This document shows positions 25,631-34,390 of a stretch of 64,000 nucleotides of DNA, one piece after another; the stretch's first letter is position 1; each line of letters begins with the position of its first letter. The position numbers were made by a program, and so were the translations under genes. This DNA comes from M55B127 sp035269185. GTDB lineage: Bacteria > Bacillota > Halanaerobiia > Halanaerobiales > M55B127. The stretch is from positions 23,487 to 87,486 of the forward strand of contig CAYSHP010000004.1 of NCBI GenBank assembly GCA_964430875.1, written 5' to 3'. The notes beneath the pieces are model-generated. The model worked only from the letters and a program-made list of their open reading frames with translations, did not search any database and was not told the DNA's origin.

Positions 25631-26809
25631 GTGGTGATTAAAATTAACAACAAAAAATTATTATTATTATTAATCTCATTACTTATATTAGTTTTTTCAA
25701 TCAATGCAAATATAGTTGCTAAATCTAATATTTATATTGAAAGTAATGATCCTTACTATAGTAACCCAGCTTTAGATAAAAACAATAAAACATTTACAAT
25801 AAACTTATTAGGATATGGAAAAATTGCAAATAACGGCATCAACAGTAAATACCTTAATCAACATTTGGAAGAAAAAGATAAAGATAAAATACTCTCTAAT
25901 ATTAGTAATAGTGAATTACTCTTATTAGGTGATGGTAATCAACAGTTTAATATTCAATATAAAAACTTTACCTTTTTTGCCGGAATAACTGAAATAGGTA
26001 TGGTAAGTATTCCTAAAGATGCAATTGAAATACTCTTAAAAGGTAATGAATTAGAAAAAGAATACAGTTTGGAAAATACTCAGGGAAACCTTGCTCTATA
26101 TACTGATACAGGTCTAAGTTATTCATTTAAAAATATAAGTCTAGCTGATCAATTTAATGCACAGGAAGTTAGACTAGGAGGCTCTGTTCATTATTTAAGC
26201 GGGGGTATTGCTAACCTAACTGGAGAAGGCAGTTTTTCTTTAAACTATACAGATACAATTTCAGGCTCTGGTATAATAAAAGCAGAATATGCAGAAAATG
26301 CAACTGGCTATTCTTTAGATTTTGGTATTCATACTAAGGTAAATGAGAAGCTAGCTTGGGGTGCTTCAATTTCTAATATAGGTTCTCTCTCTGCTGATAA
26401 AGCAACCTATTATGAATATAGTTATGATCCTGTCGAAGAAAAATTTACAGAAACAACTGACCAACCCTTAAGTAGTTTGAATTATAGTTTACCCCTAAAA
26501 ATTAAACTGGGAACAAAATATAAATGGAAAGAAAACATAAACTTAATTGGTACCTATGCAATGACAAATTATAATAGTGGATATGCAGATCATAAAATAT
26601 CAGGTGGCTTAGAATATCAAAAATTTAAGTTTTTACCACTTAGTTTAGGTGTAACTTATTCCTCATTACAAGGTAATATGACACTCTCTAGTGGAGCAAC
26701 TCTTAAACTAGGGTTTATGGAAGCAACAATCACATTCTCCGATTTACAAGCTTTATTTAACGGTTCACAAAGTATTTCACTGGGAATAAGTTCTGGATTT
26801 TCATTTTAA
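25631..26809 (+). CDS. Outer-membrane beta-barrel protein (DUF5723-like)
   Basis: A 392-residue exported protein. A signal peptide ends near residue 27 (NIVAKS). The sequence then has a recurrent alternation of polar and aromatic/aliphatic residues typical of transmembrane strands and ends SLGISSGFSF, a terminal Phe that fits the BAM targeting signal. The N-terminal phrase NDPYYSNPALDKNNK and overall length resemble the DUF5723 barrels described mainly in Bacteroidota; that family call is tentative. It is coupled to the preceding lipoprotein. As there, the first GTG codons fall within AGAAAGTGGTGAT, and ATT 25643 is at the expected spacing. A terminator follows. Confidence 0.72.
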   Translation: MVIKINNKKLLLLLISLLILVFSINANIVAKSNIYIESNDPYYSNPALDKNNKTFTINLLGYGKIANNGINSKYLNQHLEEKDKDKILSNISNSELLLLGDGNQQFNIQYKNFTFFAGITEIGMVSIPKDAIEILLKGNELEKEYSLENTQGNLALYTDTGLSYSFKNISLADQFNAQEVRLGGSVHYLSGGIANLTGEGSFSLNYTDTISGSGIIKAEYAENATGYSLDFGIHTKVNEKLAWGASISNIGSLSADKATYYEYSYDPVEEKFTETTDQPLSSLNYSLPLKIKLGTKYKWKENINLIGTYAMTNYNSGYADHKISGGLEYQKFKFLPLSLGVTYSSLQGNMTLSSGATLKLGFMEATITFSDLQALFNGSQSISLGISSGFSF

Positions 26810-26833
26810 ACATATAGATAAAACATATATAAT

Positions 26834-26862
26834 TAATCCCGCTTTTTAGCGGGATTTTTTAT
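26834..26862 (+). terminator. Rho-independent terminator after barrel gene
   Basis: AATCCCGCT-TTTT-AGCGGGATT stem, 9 bp, followed by TTTTTAT. Confidence 0.9.
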
Positions 26863-26912
26863 ATTCACACTAACATTTTTCTATATCCTATAAAAAGAAT
26901 CAAAGAAAAAAC

Positions 26913-26941
26913 TTGATTCTAAGTACATATACCTATAAAAT
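26913..26941 (+). promoter_or_regulatory. Probable sigma-A promoter for typA
   Basis: TTGATT (26913-26918), 17-base spacer, TAAAAT (26936-26941), about 47 bases before the typA start. Confidence 0.55.
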
Positions 26942-26987
26942 AGATAATGTTGCTTATATAAAGAAAGACAGATAGAAAGGAATGTTT

Positions 26988-28781
26988 ATGTTAAATAAAA
27001 AAATAATTAATTTAGCAGTTATAGCTCATGTAAATGCTGGCAAATCAACTCTAGTAGATGCTTTTTTAAATCAAAGTGGTGTATTTAGAGAAAATGAGGT
27101 AGTAGAAGAGTTTATTATGGATAGTAATGATCTAGAAAAAGAACGTGGTATTACTATTTATGCTAAAAACTGCTCAATAGAACATGATGGATATAAAATT
27201 AATATTGTAGATACTCCGGGGCATGCAGACTTTTCTTCAGAAGTTGAACGAATCATAAAAGCTGTAGATACAACTATTTTAGTTGTGGATTCAAGTGAAG
27301 GTCCTATGCCGCAGACTAGATTTGTGCTAAAAAAGTCATTAGAACAAGGTATAAAACCTATCTTGTTTATTAATAAAATGGATAAGAATAATGAAAGAGC
27401 TAAACAAGTAGAAGATATGGTATTAGATCTATTTATTGAACTACAAGCCGATGATCAACAGCTTGAATTTCCAATTATTTATGGAGTTGCCAAAGATGGA
27501 ATTGCAAAATATGAAATTGATGGTAATAGTGAAAACTTAGAACCATTATTCGAAACAATAATAAATCATGTAGAACCTTATCCTGATTTAAAAGAAAAAC
27601 CATTACAGATTCAAATACATGATCTTGCTTATGATGACTATCTTGGTCGAATAGGTATCGGTAGAATATATAGTGGAAGTATTGAAAACAAACAAAAAGT
27701 TGAAGTTTCCAAAAGAGATGGAAGTATTACAAAAGAAAAAGTTACCGAACTACTTGGTTACCATGGTTTAAATCAAAGTTCAATAGAAAAAGCTGGTAGT
27801 GGAGATATCGTGGCTGTGGCAGGTATACCTCATATTTCAATAGGTGAAACAATATGTGATGTAGGTAAAGTTAAACCAATGGATATGATAAAAATTGAAG
27901 AACCAACTTTATCTATGAACTTTTCAATTAATGATTCTCCTTTTTCAGGTGAGAGTGGTAAATACTTAACCTCAAGAAATTTAAAATCTCGTCTTGAAAA
28001 AGAAACTGAAGTAAATGTTGGATTAGGTGTTGAAAAACTAGAAGGCAGTGAAGGCTTTAAAGTTTCAGGCCGAGGAGAATTACATTTGTCGGTACTTTTA
28101 GAACATATGAGAAGAGAAGGATATGAAATTTCAGTTTCTAAACCAGAGGTCCTTTATAAAAAAGATAATGGTAAATTATTAGAACCAATTGAAAGGGTTA
28201 TTATAGATGTGCCTGAAAAATATTCGGGTAGTGTAATCTCTAAATTAAATCAAAGAAAAGGTTTAATGAAGTCTATGCGAAAAGAAAGCGATTATATTAA
28301 ATTAAATTATCTAGTACCTACTAGGGGATTAATCGGTTATAAAAGTGAATTTATAAATGATACCAGTGGAGAAGGTACTTTAATAAGATCCTTTGAAAGA
28401 TATGAAGAACATAAAGGGAAAATTCCTAAAAGAACCAATGGTGTTTTAGTTTCTCAAAATGAAGGTAAGGCCATGCCTTACGCTTTAGATAATCTTAGTG
28501 CCAGAGGTACTATCTTTATTAAACCCGGCACAAGGGTATATGAAGGTATGATAATTGGAATGAACAATAAGGATAATGACCTTACAGTTAACCCTTGTAA
28601 GAATAAAAAGCTTACTAATACTAGAGCATCTGGGTCAGATGATGCCGTTAATTTAGCTCCACCCAAAACATTTTCATTAGAGGAAGCCCTTGAATTTATT
28701 AACGATGATGAATTAGTAGAAGTAACTCCAGATGCTATCAGATTAAGGAAAAAAATATTAAGAGGCAAATTAAGAAAATAA
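26988..28781 (+). CDS. typA: Ribosome-associated translational GTPase TypA/BipA
   Basis: A 597-residue translation GTPase. The G domain shows IAHVNAGKST (P-loop), KERGITIYAKN (switch I), DTPGHADFSSEVER (switch II) and NKMDK. Then come an EF-Tu-like domain 2, the two alpha/beta domains with GRGELHLSVLLEHMRREGYE, and the C-terminal domain with NKKLTNTRASGSDDAV. Length is typical of TypA. It binds 70S ribosomes and helps ribosome assembly or translation under stress. The P-loop has Asn where most relatives have Asp (HVDAGKST becomes HVNAGKST), a small deviation. ATG 26988 is spaced 7 bases from AAAGG; ATG 26982 is too close. Confidence 0.95.
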   Translation: MLNKKIINLAVIAHVNAGKSTLVDAFLNQSGVFRENEVVEEFIMDSNDLEKERGITIYAKNCSIEHDGYKINIVDTPGHADFSSEVERIIKAVDTTILVVDSSEGPMPQTRFVLKKSLEQGIKPILFINKMDKNNERAKQVEDMVLDLFIELQADDQQLEFPIIYGVAKDGIAKYEIDGNSENLEPLFETIINHVEPYPDLKEKPLQIQIHDLAYDDYLGRIGIGRIYSGSIENKQKVEVSKRDGSITKEKVTELLGYHGLNQSSIEKAGSGDIVAVAGIPHISIGETICDVGKVKPMDMIKIEEPTLSMNFSINDSPFSGESGKYLTSRNLKSRLEKETEVNVGLGVEKLEGSEGFKVSGRGELHLSVLLEHMRREGYEISVSKPEVLYKKDNGKLLEPIERVIIDVPEKYSGSVISKLNQRKGLMKSMRKESDYIKLNYLVPTRGLIGYKSEFINDTSGEGTLIRSFERYEEHKGKIPKRTNGVLVSQNEGKAMPYALDNLSARGTIFIKPGTRVYEGMIIGMNNKDNDLTVNPCKNKKLTNTRASGSDDAVNLAPPKTFSLEEALEFINDDELVEVTPDAIRLRKKILRGKLRK

Positions 28782-28802
28782 ATAAAATATATATTATAAA
28801 CC

Positions 28803-28832
28803 AAAATTCCGGGCTTACCCGGAATTTTTTTA
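28803..28832 (+). terminator. Bidirectional terminator between typA and the AraC gene
   Basis: AAATTCCGGG-CTTA-CCCGGAATTT, a 10-bp stem flanked by T-run on the right and A-run on the left, lying between convergent genes and able to serve both strands. Confidence 0.88.
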
Positions 28833-28861
28833 CTATGAAATATTTATAATCAATTCAATTA

Positions 28862-29749
28862 TTAATTACTGTTTTCAATAACATTTCTAAATTTTGATGG
28901 TGAATTACCTGTTTTCCTTTTAAATATAAAGCTGAAATGACTTCGATTATTAAAACCACAATCATAACATATTTCTGAAATTGATTTGTCAGACTTATTC
29001 AATTTTTCCTTTGCTTTTTCTATTTTAACATCTAGTAAATATTGAAAAGGAGTTTTGCCAGTTTCTTCTTTAAAAACTCTAATAAAGTGGTATGAACTAT
29101 AATTAACAGTTTCTGCTATTTCTTCTAAAGAAATGTCTTTAGAATAGTTTTTATGAATAAAATTAATAGCTTTATAAATTGTTTTTTTATTAGATTTAAT
29201 TTTATCTATTGGTTTATTGTTTAGATTATTATTAAGATTTCTTAATAATTTAATAGCAATTTGTTTATTTAAATTATCTATCATTAAATTATATCCAATA
29301 GGTTTCATTTTTATTTCTCCAATAAAAGAATTTAATAAATTTCTAAAGTCAATTGAGACCGCTTTATTCATATTCTCAAATACGACATTCCTGTTATTAT
29401 ATAACTTTTCACTTATCTTACTCATAAATTCTTTATCTATAAATATCGCTAAGAAAGACTTTATTTCAATAATTGGTTCACCAAAAGTTTCTGAACAATG
29501 CAACTGTCCTGGATTAATAGGAAAAAGATGCTGTTCTTTGATTTTATAATAATTTTTTTCAACAATCTCTAAGGGATAATCGATAGTAAGTGGCAAAATG
29601 AATTTATACATATCAAATTTATTTCCCTCAGAAAATGCATTTTTCACTTTAATAACAGAAATATTTTCACTAGAATATTCTTCTATATCTATAATATTTA
29701 ATATCTGGGAAGGAAGAGTAAGTTTGATTTTATTAAACAAAGTGTCCAT
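28862..29749 (-). CDS. AraC-family transcriptional regulator
   Basis: A 295-residue regulator. Residues 1-185 form a ligand-sensing N-terminal domain with a cupin-like segment (YKIKEQHLFPINPGQLHCSE). The C-terminal domain (about 192-290) is a canonical double helix-turn-helix: ISLEEIAETVNYSSYHFIRV, FKEETGKTPFQYLL and ISEICYDCGFNNRSHFSFI. Such proteins usually control carbohydrate or stress genes. It is divergent from the secreted protein at 29905, with its own promoter and a 15-base palindrome between, so that neighbour is a plausible target. The ATG has GGAGG-type sequence (complement of TCCCTCC) upstream. Confidence 0.9.
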   Translation of the reverse strand: MDTLFNKIKLTLPSQILNIIDIEEYSSENISVIKVKNAFSEGNKFDMYKFILPLTIDYPLEIVEKNYYKIKEQHLFPINPGQLHCSETFGEPIIEIKSFLAIFIDKEFMSKISEKLYNNRNVVFENMNKAVSIDFRNLLNSFIGEIKMKPIGYNLMIDNLNKQIAIKLLRNLNNNLNNKPIDKIKSNKKTIYKAINFIHKNYSKDISLEEIAETVNYSSYHFIRVFKEETGKTPFQYLLDVKIEKAKEKLNKSDKSISEICYDCGFNNRSHFSFIFKRKTGNSPSKFRNVIENSN

Positions 29750-29792
29750 TTAATCCCTCCTTCTCAATGTATAAAAAGACATTTATAGTAAA

Positions 29793-29821
29793 ATTATACA
29801 GCAATTAAAGTACAATATCAA
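29793..29821 (-). promoter_or_regulatory. Sigma-A promoter of the AraC gene
   Basis: Read on the minus strand: TTGATA (29821-29816), 17-base spacer, TATAAT (29798-29793), about 44 bases upstream of the start codon. Confidence 0.7.
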
Positions 29822-29830
29822 GCAATTATA

Positions 29831-29845
29831 ACAACATAATGTTGT
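29831..29845. promoter_or_regulatory. Palindromic operator candidate
   Basis: Perfect 15-base palindrome ACAACAT-A-ATGTTGT, 10 bases upstream of the AraC gene's -35 and 60 bases upstream of the divergent gene. Confidence 0.4.
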
Positions 29846-29904
29846 CTTTTTATTGGTAAAATATAGTTAGAAGATATAAATTTTCTAAACTAAGGGGGAT
29901 ACAA

Positions 29905-30549
29905 ATGAAAAAATTTAATATCTTACTTATATGTTTAATCTTTATTTTCACATTTTCTCTATCCTGTAATATACAAGCCCAGGAATATCTAGAAAATACA
30001 AGCCCTGATTTAAGTATTTGGCCTAAACAGGAATATATTTTAGAAATCAATAATACTATGATGGCAGAAGGTGCAACCCATAAACAATATTACGGAAGGC
30101 ATAAGCTAAGACTAGACACATCTATGGGAGAAATGACTAATACAGTTATTTATCATTTTAAAGAAGATAATATAAAGGAAATTATTATACTCCCTGATCA
30201 AAATATGTATATGGAAAACAATTTGAATTATCAGGAATTTTTTGAAACAAATGATGCTGGTAGTAGTTTATTATATGATAATATGCCAGGCGAAGAAATG
30301 GCTATGTATGGTGCAAATAAGGTAAGTGAAGAAACCTTTTTAGAGCGAAAAGTTGAAAAGTGGTTTTTTATTGATAGTTCAGAAGGAAAAGATGTTTTAA
30401 TAGAAATGCTTTTAGATAGAAAACTTAGACAAATCATGAAAATGTGGGTCGATGAAGAATTAATTTTTGAAGTTATTAAAATTACTATAGGAAATATCCC
30501 GGATGATATGTTTAATCCACCACAGGACTTTGAAGTTATGAGTTATTAA
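29905..30549 (+). CDS. Secreted protein, LolA-like/DUF4412-like fold
   Basis: A 214-residue exported protein with a signal peptide ending near residue 26 (IQAQEY). The body reads as a one-sided antiparallel sheet with phrases typical of LolA/DUF4412-type carriers: YYGRHKLRLDTSMGEMTNTVI, EIIILPDQNMYMEN, YGANKVSEETFLERKVEKW and LDRKLRQIMKMWV. Such folds bind lipids or sit on the outer membrane, but a function cannot be assigned. The Cys21 near the end of the hydrophobic core (SLSCNIQA) is a poor lipobox, so lipidation is uncertain. It is divergent from an AraC regulator and 30 bases before the next secreted protein. Confidence 0.6.
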   Translation: MKKFNILLICLIFIFTFSLSCNIQAQEYLENTSPDLSIWPKQEYILEINNTMMAEGATHKQYYGRHKLRLDTSMGEMTNTVIYHFKEDNIKEIIILPDQNMYMENNLNYQEFFETNDAGSSLLYDNMPGEEMAMYGANKVSEETFLERKVEKWFFIDSSEGKDVLIEMLLDRKLRQIMKMWVDEELIFEVIKITIGNIPDDMFNPPQDFEVMSY

Positions 30550-30579
30550 AGTTGCATTTTTAAAGAAAGAAGGGATAAT

Positions 30580-31554
30580 ATGATAGATAAATTTAAAATA
30601 TCTATTTTTATAGTGATTACATTATTATTGTTTAATACAATCATAATTGCCGAAAAAATAATAGATCCCTATAACTATGAATTGGTATTAGGCAAAGTTA
30701 CAAATTTACAAGGTGAAGCTTTCTTTATAAATGAAAATAATCAATCTATAAAATTAAAAAATAATAATTTATTAAGTACCCAAAAGATTAAAAAGTTTAT
30801 GTTAATCTATAATGATAATGCTCAAACATTAATAGATGGTCGAAAAGATATGGCAGAAAAATTGACTATTAAAACTTCTGCTAATGGTAAATTTAGATTA
30901 TTATTAACTGATGATAATAAAAAAAATAATTATCTATTAATAGGGCCTAATACTGAAATAAAACTTACGATAAAAGGAGGTTGTTTATATACAACTGAAT
31001 TTGATGGAGAAGGCTATGATATAGAAACATTAAAATGGCGTGATATTAAAAAAAATATAACTTGGAATATTCATAAGGGTAAGGTAAAAGTTTTATATCA
31101 AAAAAATAATATTTTTCGTCTCGGTGCTCCTAATACTGAAAATGCAAAAATTTACATTGATAATCAAATACAAGATATTGAATATGAAGTTATTGTTTTA
31201 ACGGGAGAAGAAGCCTCTAAAGAAAAAATCAAGGTAGCCAGTTTAACTCCTGAAATGACTGCACAAATAGAAGCAATCAAAAATAATTATCTGTTAGTAT
31301 ACAAAGTAGACAAAATTGAAAATTTACCAACTGAAATTAAATCACAACTTAATGACCAAATAGCAAATTTTAAAACTGCTTATCAAGAAGCTGAAAATAA
31401 TATGAATAATATGATGAACCAAACCAGACAGATTGTGACTATTTTGAAAGTATATAAAGGGGAGGCTAAATTAGAAGACACAAAATTAACAGATGGTGAA
31501 TTAGCAAAAGTTAAAGGAGATATAGAAAGGGCTAGTACACCAGAAAAGTTTTGA
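30580..31554 (+). CDS. Secreted protein of unknown function, FecR-like features
   Basis: A 324-residue exported protein with a signal peptide ending near residue 25 (TIIIAEK). The region LGKVTNLQGEAFFINENNQS with the later NYLLIGPNTEIKL and WNIHKGKVKVLYQKNN resembles the FecR beta-helix layout (LLxPNTEIxL, then a VxxGxVxV strand), suggesting a FecR-like beta-solenoid. The C-terminal third is helical (AYQEAENNMNNMMNQTRQIV). No metal or catalytic motif is visible. It follows the LolA-like gene by 30 bases and is ended by a terminator at 31591, so the two form a small envelope operon. Confidence 0.55.
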   Translation: MIDKFKISIFIVITLLLFNTIIIAEKIIDPYNYELVLGKVTNLQGEAFFINENNQSIKLKNNNLLSTQKIKKFMLIYNDNAQTLIDGRKDMAEKLTIKTSANGKFRLLLTDDNKKNNYLLIGPNTEIKLTIKGGCLYTTEFDGEGYDIETLKWRDIKKNITWNIHKGKVKVLYQKNNIFRLGAPNTENAKIYIDNQIQDIEYEVIVLTGEEASKEKIKVASLTPEMTAQIEAIKNNYLLVYKVDKIENLPTEIKSQLNDQIANFKTAYQEAENNMNNMMNQTRQIVTILKVYKGEAKLEDTKLTDGELAKVKGDIERASTPEKF

Positions 31555-31590
31555 TCTTTAAAACTCAATATTATATTAATATTATTTTAT

Positions 31591-31615
31591 TCCGGTTATT
31601 ACCGGATTTTTTTAT
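31591..31615 (+). terminator. Rho-independent terminator
   Basis: TCCGGT-TATT-ACCGGA stem followed by seven T. Confidence 0.85.
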
Positions 31616-31722
31616 AATAATATTAGAAGAAATGTAATCTATTTAATAAAAATTCTAAAAATTTGCATATATAATACTAATAGAATGTATATAATATATT
31701 TGAATTTAAGGAGGTAACAAAA

Positions 31723-32394
31723 TTGAGTATTAAAAGTAGTGAAATCATTGAAGAATTAAAAACTGTTCTTTCAAGTAAGACTATTGATGCAATCTTACCT
31801 CCTTTATTTTTTGTTATTATAAATAGAATCTTAGGTCTTAACATTGCAGCATTTTCAGCTATAGGTATTGCTTTAATAATAGGTATAATGAGATTAATAA
31901 AGAAACAACCCTGGAAATATGCTCTGGGAGGATTATTTTTAGTAAGTTTAGCTTCTGGTTTATCTTATATCACAAAAAGTGCTGCTAGTTATTTTATTCC
32001 CGCTATTATTAGTAGTTCCGTCTTAATTATTCTCGCCTTAGGTAGTTTGATCTTAGGCAAACCACTGGCTGCCTGGGCTAGCCATTTATCCAGAGGCTGG
32101 CCGCTGGATTGGTTTTGGAGAAAAGATGTAAAACCAGCTTATAAAGAGGTAACGTGGTTTTGGACTACCTTCTTATTTATGAGGCTATTTATTCAAATTA
32201 CACTTTATAGAATTGGAGAAAACGCAAATTTAACTTGGGCTAATATTCTTTTAGGCTGGCCATTTACAATTTCCATTTTGATTTTCAGTTATTTATATGG
32301 ATTATGGCGTCTGAAAAACTTAAGTGGACCAGGTGTTGATGAATATCAAGAAGGAAAAGAGCCACCTTGGGAAGGACAAAAAAGAGGTTTTTAA
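31723..32394 (+). CDS. DUF3159-like multi-pass membrane protein
   Basis: A 223-residue protein with about six membrane helices and a short cytoplasmic tail. The arrangement, with an N-terminal TIDAILPPLFFVIINRILGL, the motif LGKPLAAWASHLSRGWPLDW and a late WFWTTFLFMRL, fits DUF3159, best known from actinobacteria. Function is unknown. Start is TTG 31723 with AAGGAGG eight bases upstream. It is 41 bases before a secreted superoxide-reductase-like protein; co-transcription is possible. Confidence 0.65.
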   Translation: MSIKSSEIIEELKTVLSSKTIDAILPPLFFVIINRILGLNIAAFSAIGIALIIGIMRLIKKQPWKYALGGLFLVSLASGLSYITKSAASYFIPAIISSSVLIILALGSLILGKPLAAWASHLSRGWPLDWFWRKDVKPAYKEVTWFWTTFLFMRLFIQITLYRIGENANLTWANILLGWPFTISILIFSYLYGLWRLKNLSGPGVDEYQEGKEPPWEGQKRGF

Positions 32395-32435
32395 GATACT
32401 ATCTTAAAAATTAAAAATAAAGGGAGGTTAAAATA

Positions 32436-32783
32436 ATGAGGAAAGTTTTACTTTTCACTCTTGTTTTGATTTTCATCTTTAGTACTGCTGCTATGGCTCA
32501 TCCACCACAAAAAGTTACAACAAACTTTAATATGGAAACTCAGATGCTTACAGTAGAGTTTACACATACTGTGGGAGGAGAAAATTCAAATCATTTTGTT
32601 GATAAAATTTCAATAATGTTAAATGGAAATGAAGTAATTACTCAAATACCAGGTAAACAATTAGAAAATAATGAATCATTTAATTATTATATGCCATCTG
32701 TAGAAAGTGGAGATGAAATCGAGATAATGACTTATTGTAGTATTTCAGGAAATAGAGGTACTACTTTAACAGTAGGTGAGTAA
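32436..32783 (+). CDS. Secreted superoxide-reductase-like (desulfoferrodoxin C-domain) protein
   Basis: A 115-residue protein with a signal peptide ending near residue 21 (AMAHPP), followed by a small beta-sandwich. The pattern THTVGGENSNHFVDKISIML matches the His...His segment of superoxide reductase iron sites (HP-x5-HxIxxI), and YCSISGNRG aligns with the CNxHG ligand motif. His44, His53 and Cys101 are kept, but the His of CNxHG is replaced (CSISG). The iron site may therefore be altered or lost, and secretion is unusual for the family. The gene is ended by a strong terminator. Confidence 0.65.
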   Translation: MRKVLLFTLVLIFIFSTAAMAHPPQKVTTNFNMETQMLTVEFTHTVGGENSNHFVDKISIMLNGNEVITQIPGKQLENNESFNYYMPSVESGDEIEIMTYCSISGNRGTTLTVGE

Positions 32784-32798
32784 TCAAATATTTTTAAG

Positions 32799-32835
32799 TA
32801 AGGACGCCTTTATTATAATGGCGTCCTTATTTTAC
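32799..32835 (+). terminator. Rho-independent terminator
   Basis: TAAGGACGCC / GGCGTCCTTA, perfect 10-bp stem, 11-base loop, then TTTT. Confidence 0.88.
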
Positions 32836-32869
32836 AATAAAATATAATAATTTCTATTAGTAATAATTA

Positions 32870-32898
32870 TTGATATTTCTATAAATAGATAATATAAT
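32870..32898 (+). promoter_or_regulatory. Sigma-A promoter for the sulfur-handling genes
   Basis: TTGATA (32870-32875), 17-base spacer, TATAAT (32893-32898), about 57 bases before the MBL-rhodanese start. Confidence 0.65.
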
Positions 32899-32955
32899 TA
32901 TTTATAATAAAAAGATATATTAATTTCAATAATACAAGATAAGGAGCTGATTTAT

Positions 32956-34320
32956 TTGCTATTTGAAAAAATTGAGTCATCAGGCTTAGCCCATTATTCA
33001 TATATTATAGGAGATCAAAATGAAGCAATAGTAATCGATCCCAAAAGAGATATTGAAGACTATTTTAAAAAATCAACTGAAATGGGTTTTGAAATTAAAT
33101 ACATATTAGAAACTCATCGCAATGAAGATTATATTATTGGGTCAAAAAATCTAGCTGAAAAAACAAATGCTGAAATCTGGCATGCTGATCATCAATTGGA
33201 TTATCAATATGGAAATGCAGTTAAGGATGAACAAAATTTCAAAATAGGACGACTAAATGTTCAAGCAATAAGCACTCCTGGTCATACTCCTAATTCTTTT
33301 AGTTATCTTTTAAAAGATTTTTCAGGTGAACCCTTAATGATTTTTACCGGAGACTTAATCTTTGCAGGAGATACAGGCCGTGTTGATTTAATGGGTGAAG
33401 AACATATGGATAAAATGGCCCAGCAAATGTATGATTCGATATTTAATAAAATATTACCACTAGGAGATGGAGTAATTATCTGTCCAGCCCATGGTGCTGG
33501 TTCTGTATGTGGTGATACAATTGCCGAGAGAGAGTTCACTACTATTGGCTTAGAAAAGAAAGTTAATCCTAATTTACAGTATATAGATCAAAATGATTTT
33601 GTAAATAATATCAAAGAAAAATTAGAACGACCACCCTATTTTAGAAAAATGGAAGAATTAAATTTAACAGGTACTCATTCTATAAATAATCTTCCGGCTC
33701 CTAAATCATTAAATCCAAAACAATTTAAAGATAAATTAAGTGATGAAGAAATTTTGGTTTTAGATACAAGAAATGAATTAAATTATGGAGCAGCTCATAT
33801 TCCAGATTCTATTTCCATTTGGCAGGATGGTTTAGCCAGCTTTGCCGGCTGGTTTTTACCATATAATAAAAAGATTCTTTTAGTTACGCCAGATCAATTT
33901 CCAACAAAAGATTTAAAAATTCTACATCGGTTAGGTTTTGACAATATAATTGGTTATTTAAAAGGCGGTCTTTTACAATGGCATATGGCTGGTTATGAAA
34001 GTAATTCAATAGGTATGATAAAAGTACAAAACCTTTGTAGACTTTTAGATAAGTCAAATAACTATTGGATTCTTGATGTAAGAAGTGAAGATGAAATAGC
34101 AGAGGCAGGCGAAATTCAAGATGCACATCACATCCATATCACTCAACTTCCGGATAATTTAGACAAAATTTCAAAAGATAAACCAATTTATATTTTCTGT
34201 GGTAGTGGTTTAAGATCAACCACTGCTGCTAGTCTATTAAAACAAAATGGATTTGAAAATATTAATGTGATATTAGGCGGTTTAGAGGGCTGGTCATCTA
34301 CAACTTGCCCGATTGTTTAA
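32956..34320 (+). CDS. MBL-fold hydrolase with two rhodanese domains (persulfide dioxygenase/CstB-like)
   Basis: A 454-residue cytoplasmic protein. The metallo-beta-lactamase domain (1-200) has a variant first motif THRNEDY in place of THxHxDH, but keeps His54, His110 (STPGHTPNS) and Asp133 (FTGDLIF). These are the positions that bind the single iron in ETHE1-type persulfide dioxygenases. Rhodanese domain 1 (about 250-350) lacks the active cysteine (TPDQFPT where the loop should be). Domain 2 (about 355-454) has it (Cys415, FCGSGLRS). With two YeeE/YedE sulfur transporters directly downstream, a role in thiosulfate or persulfide handling is likely. Start TTG 32956 follows AAGGAG. Confidence 0.8.
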   Translation: MLFEKIESSGLAHYSYIIGDQNEAIVIDPKRDIEDYFKKSTEMGFEIKYILETHRNEDYIIGSKNLAEKTNAEIWHADHQLDYQYGNAVKDEQNFKIGRLNVQAISTPGHTPNSFSYLLKDFSGEPLMIFTGDLIFAGDTGRVDLMGEEHMDKMAQQMYDSIFNKILPLGDGVIICPAHGAGSVCGDTIAEREFTTIGLEKKVNPNLQYIDQNDFVNNIKEKLERPPYFRKMEELNLTGTHSINNLPAPKSLNPKQFKDKLSDEEILVLDTRNELNYGAAHIPDSISIWQDGLASFAGWFLPYNKKILLVTPDQFPTKDLKILHRLGFDNIIGYLKGGLLQWHMAGYESNSIGMIKVQNLCRLLDKSNNYWILDVRSEDEIAEAGEIQDAHHIHITQLPDNLDKISKDKPIYIFCGSGLRSTTAASLLKQNGFENINVILGGLEGWSSTTCPIV

Positions 34321-34327
34321 ATTTTTT

Positions 34328-34360
34328 AAGGAGTATAAAAAATACTCCTCTTTTTTTATC
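34328..34360 (+). terminator. Hairpin terminator between MBL-rhodanese and YeeE genes
   Basis: AGGAGTAT-AAAAA-ATACTCCT followed by CTTTTTTT. The stem contains AGGAG, so it might attenuate rather than fully stop transcription into the transporter genes. Confidence 0.75.
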
Positions 34361-34390
34361 TAACAAATCAAAAAAGAAAGGAGCATAAAT

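Noticed and set aside
32956..33560. Beta-lactamase resistance gene
   Set aside because: The MBL fold is fused to rhodanese domains and lacks the second and third histidines of the zinc motif; it fits sulfur metabolism.
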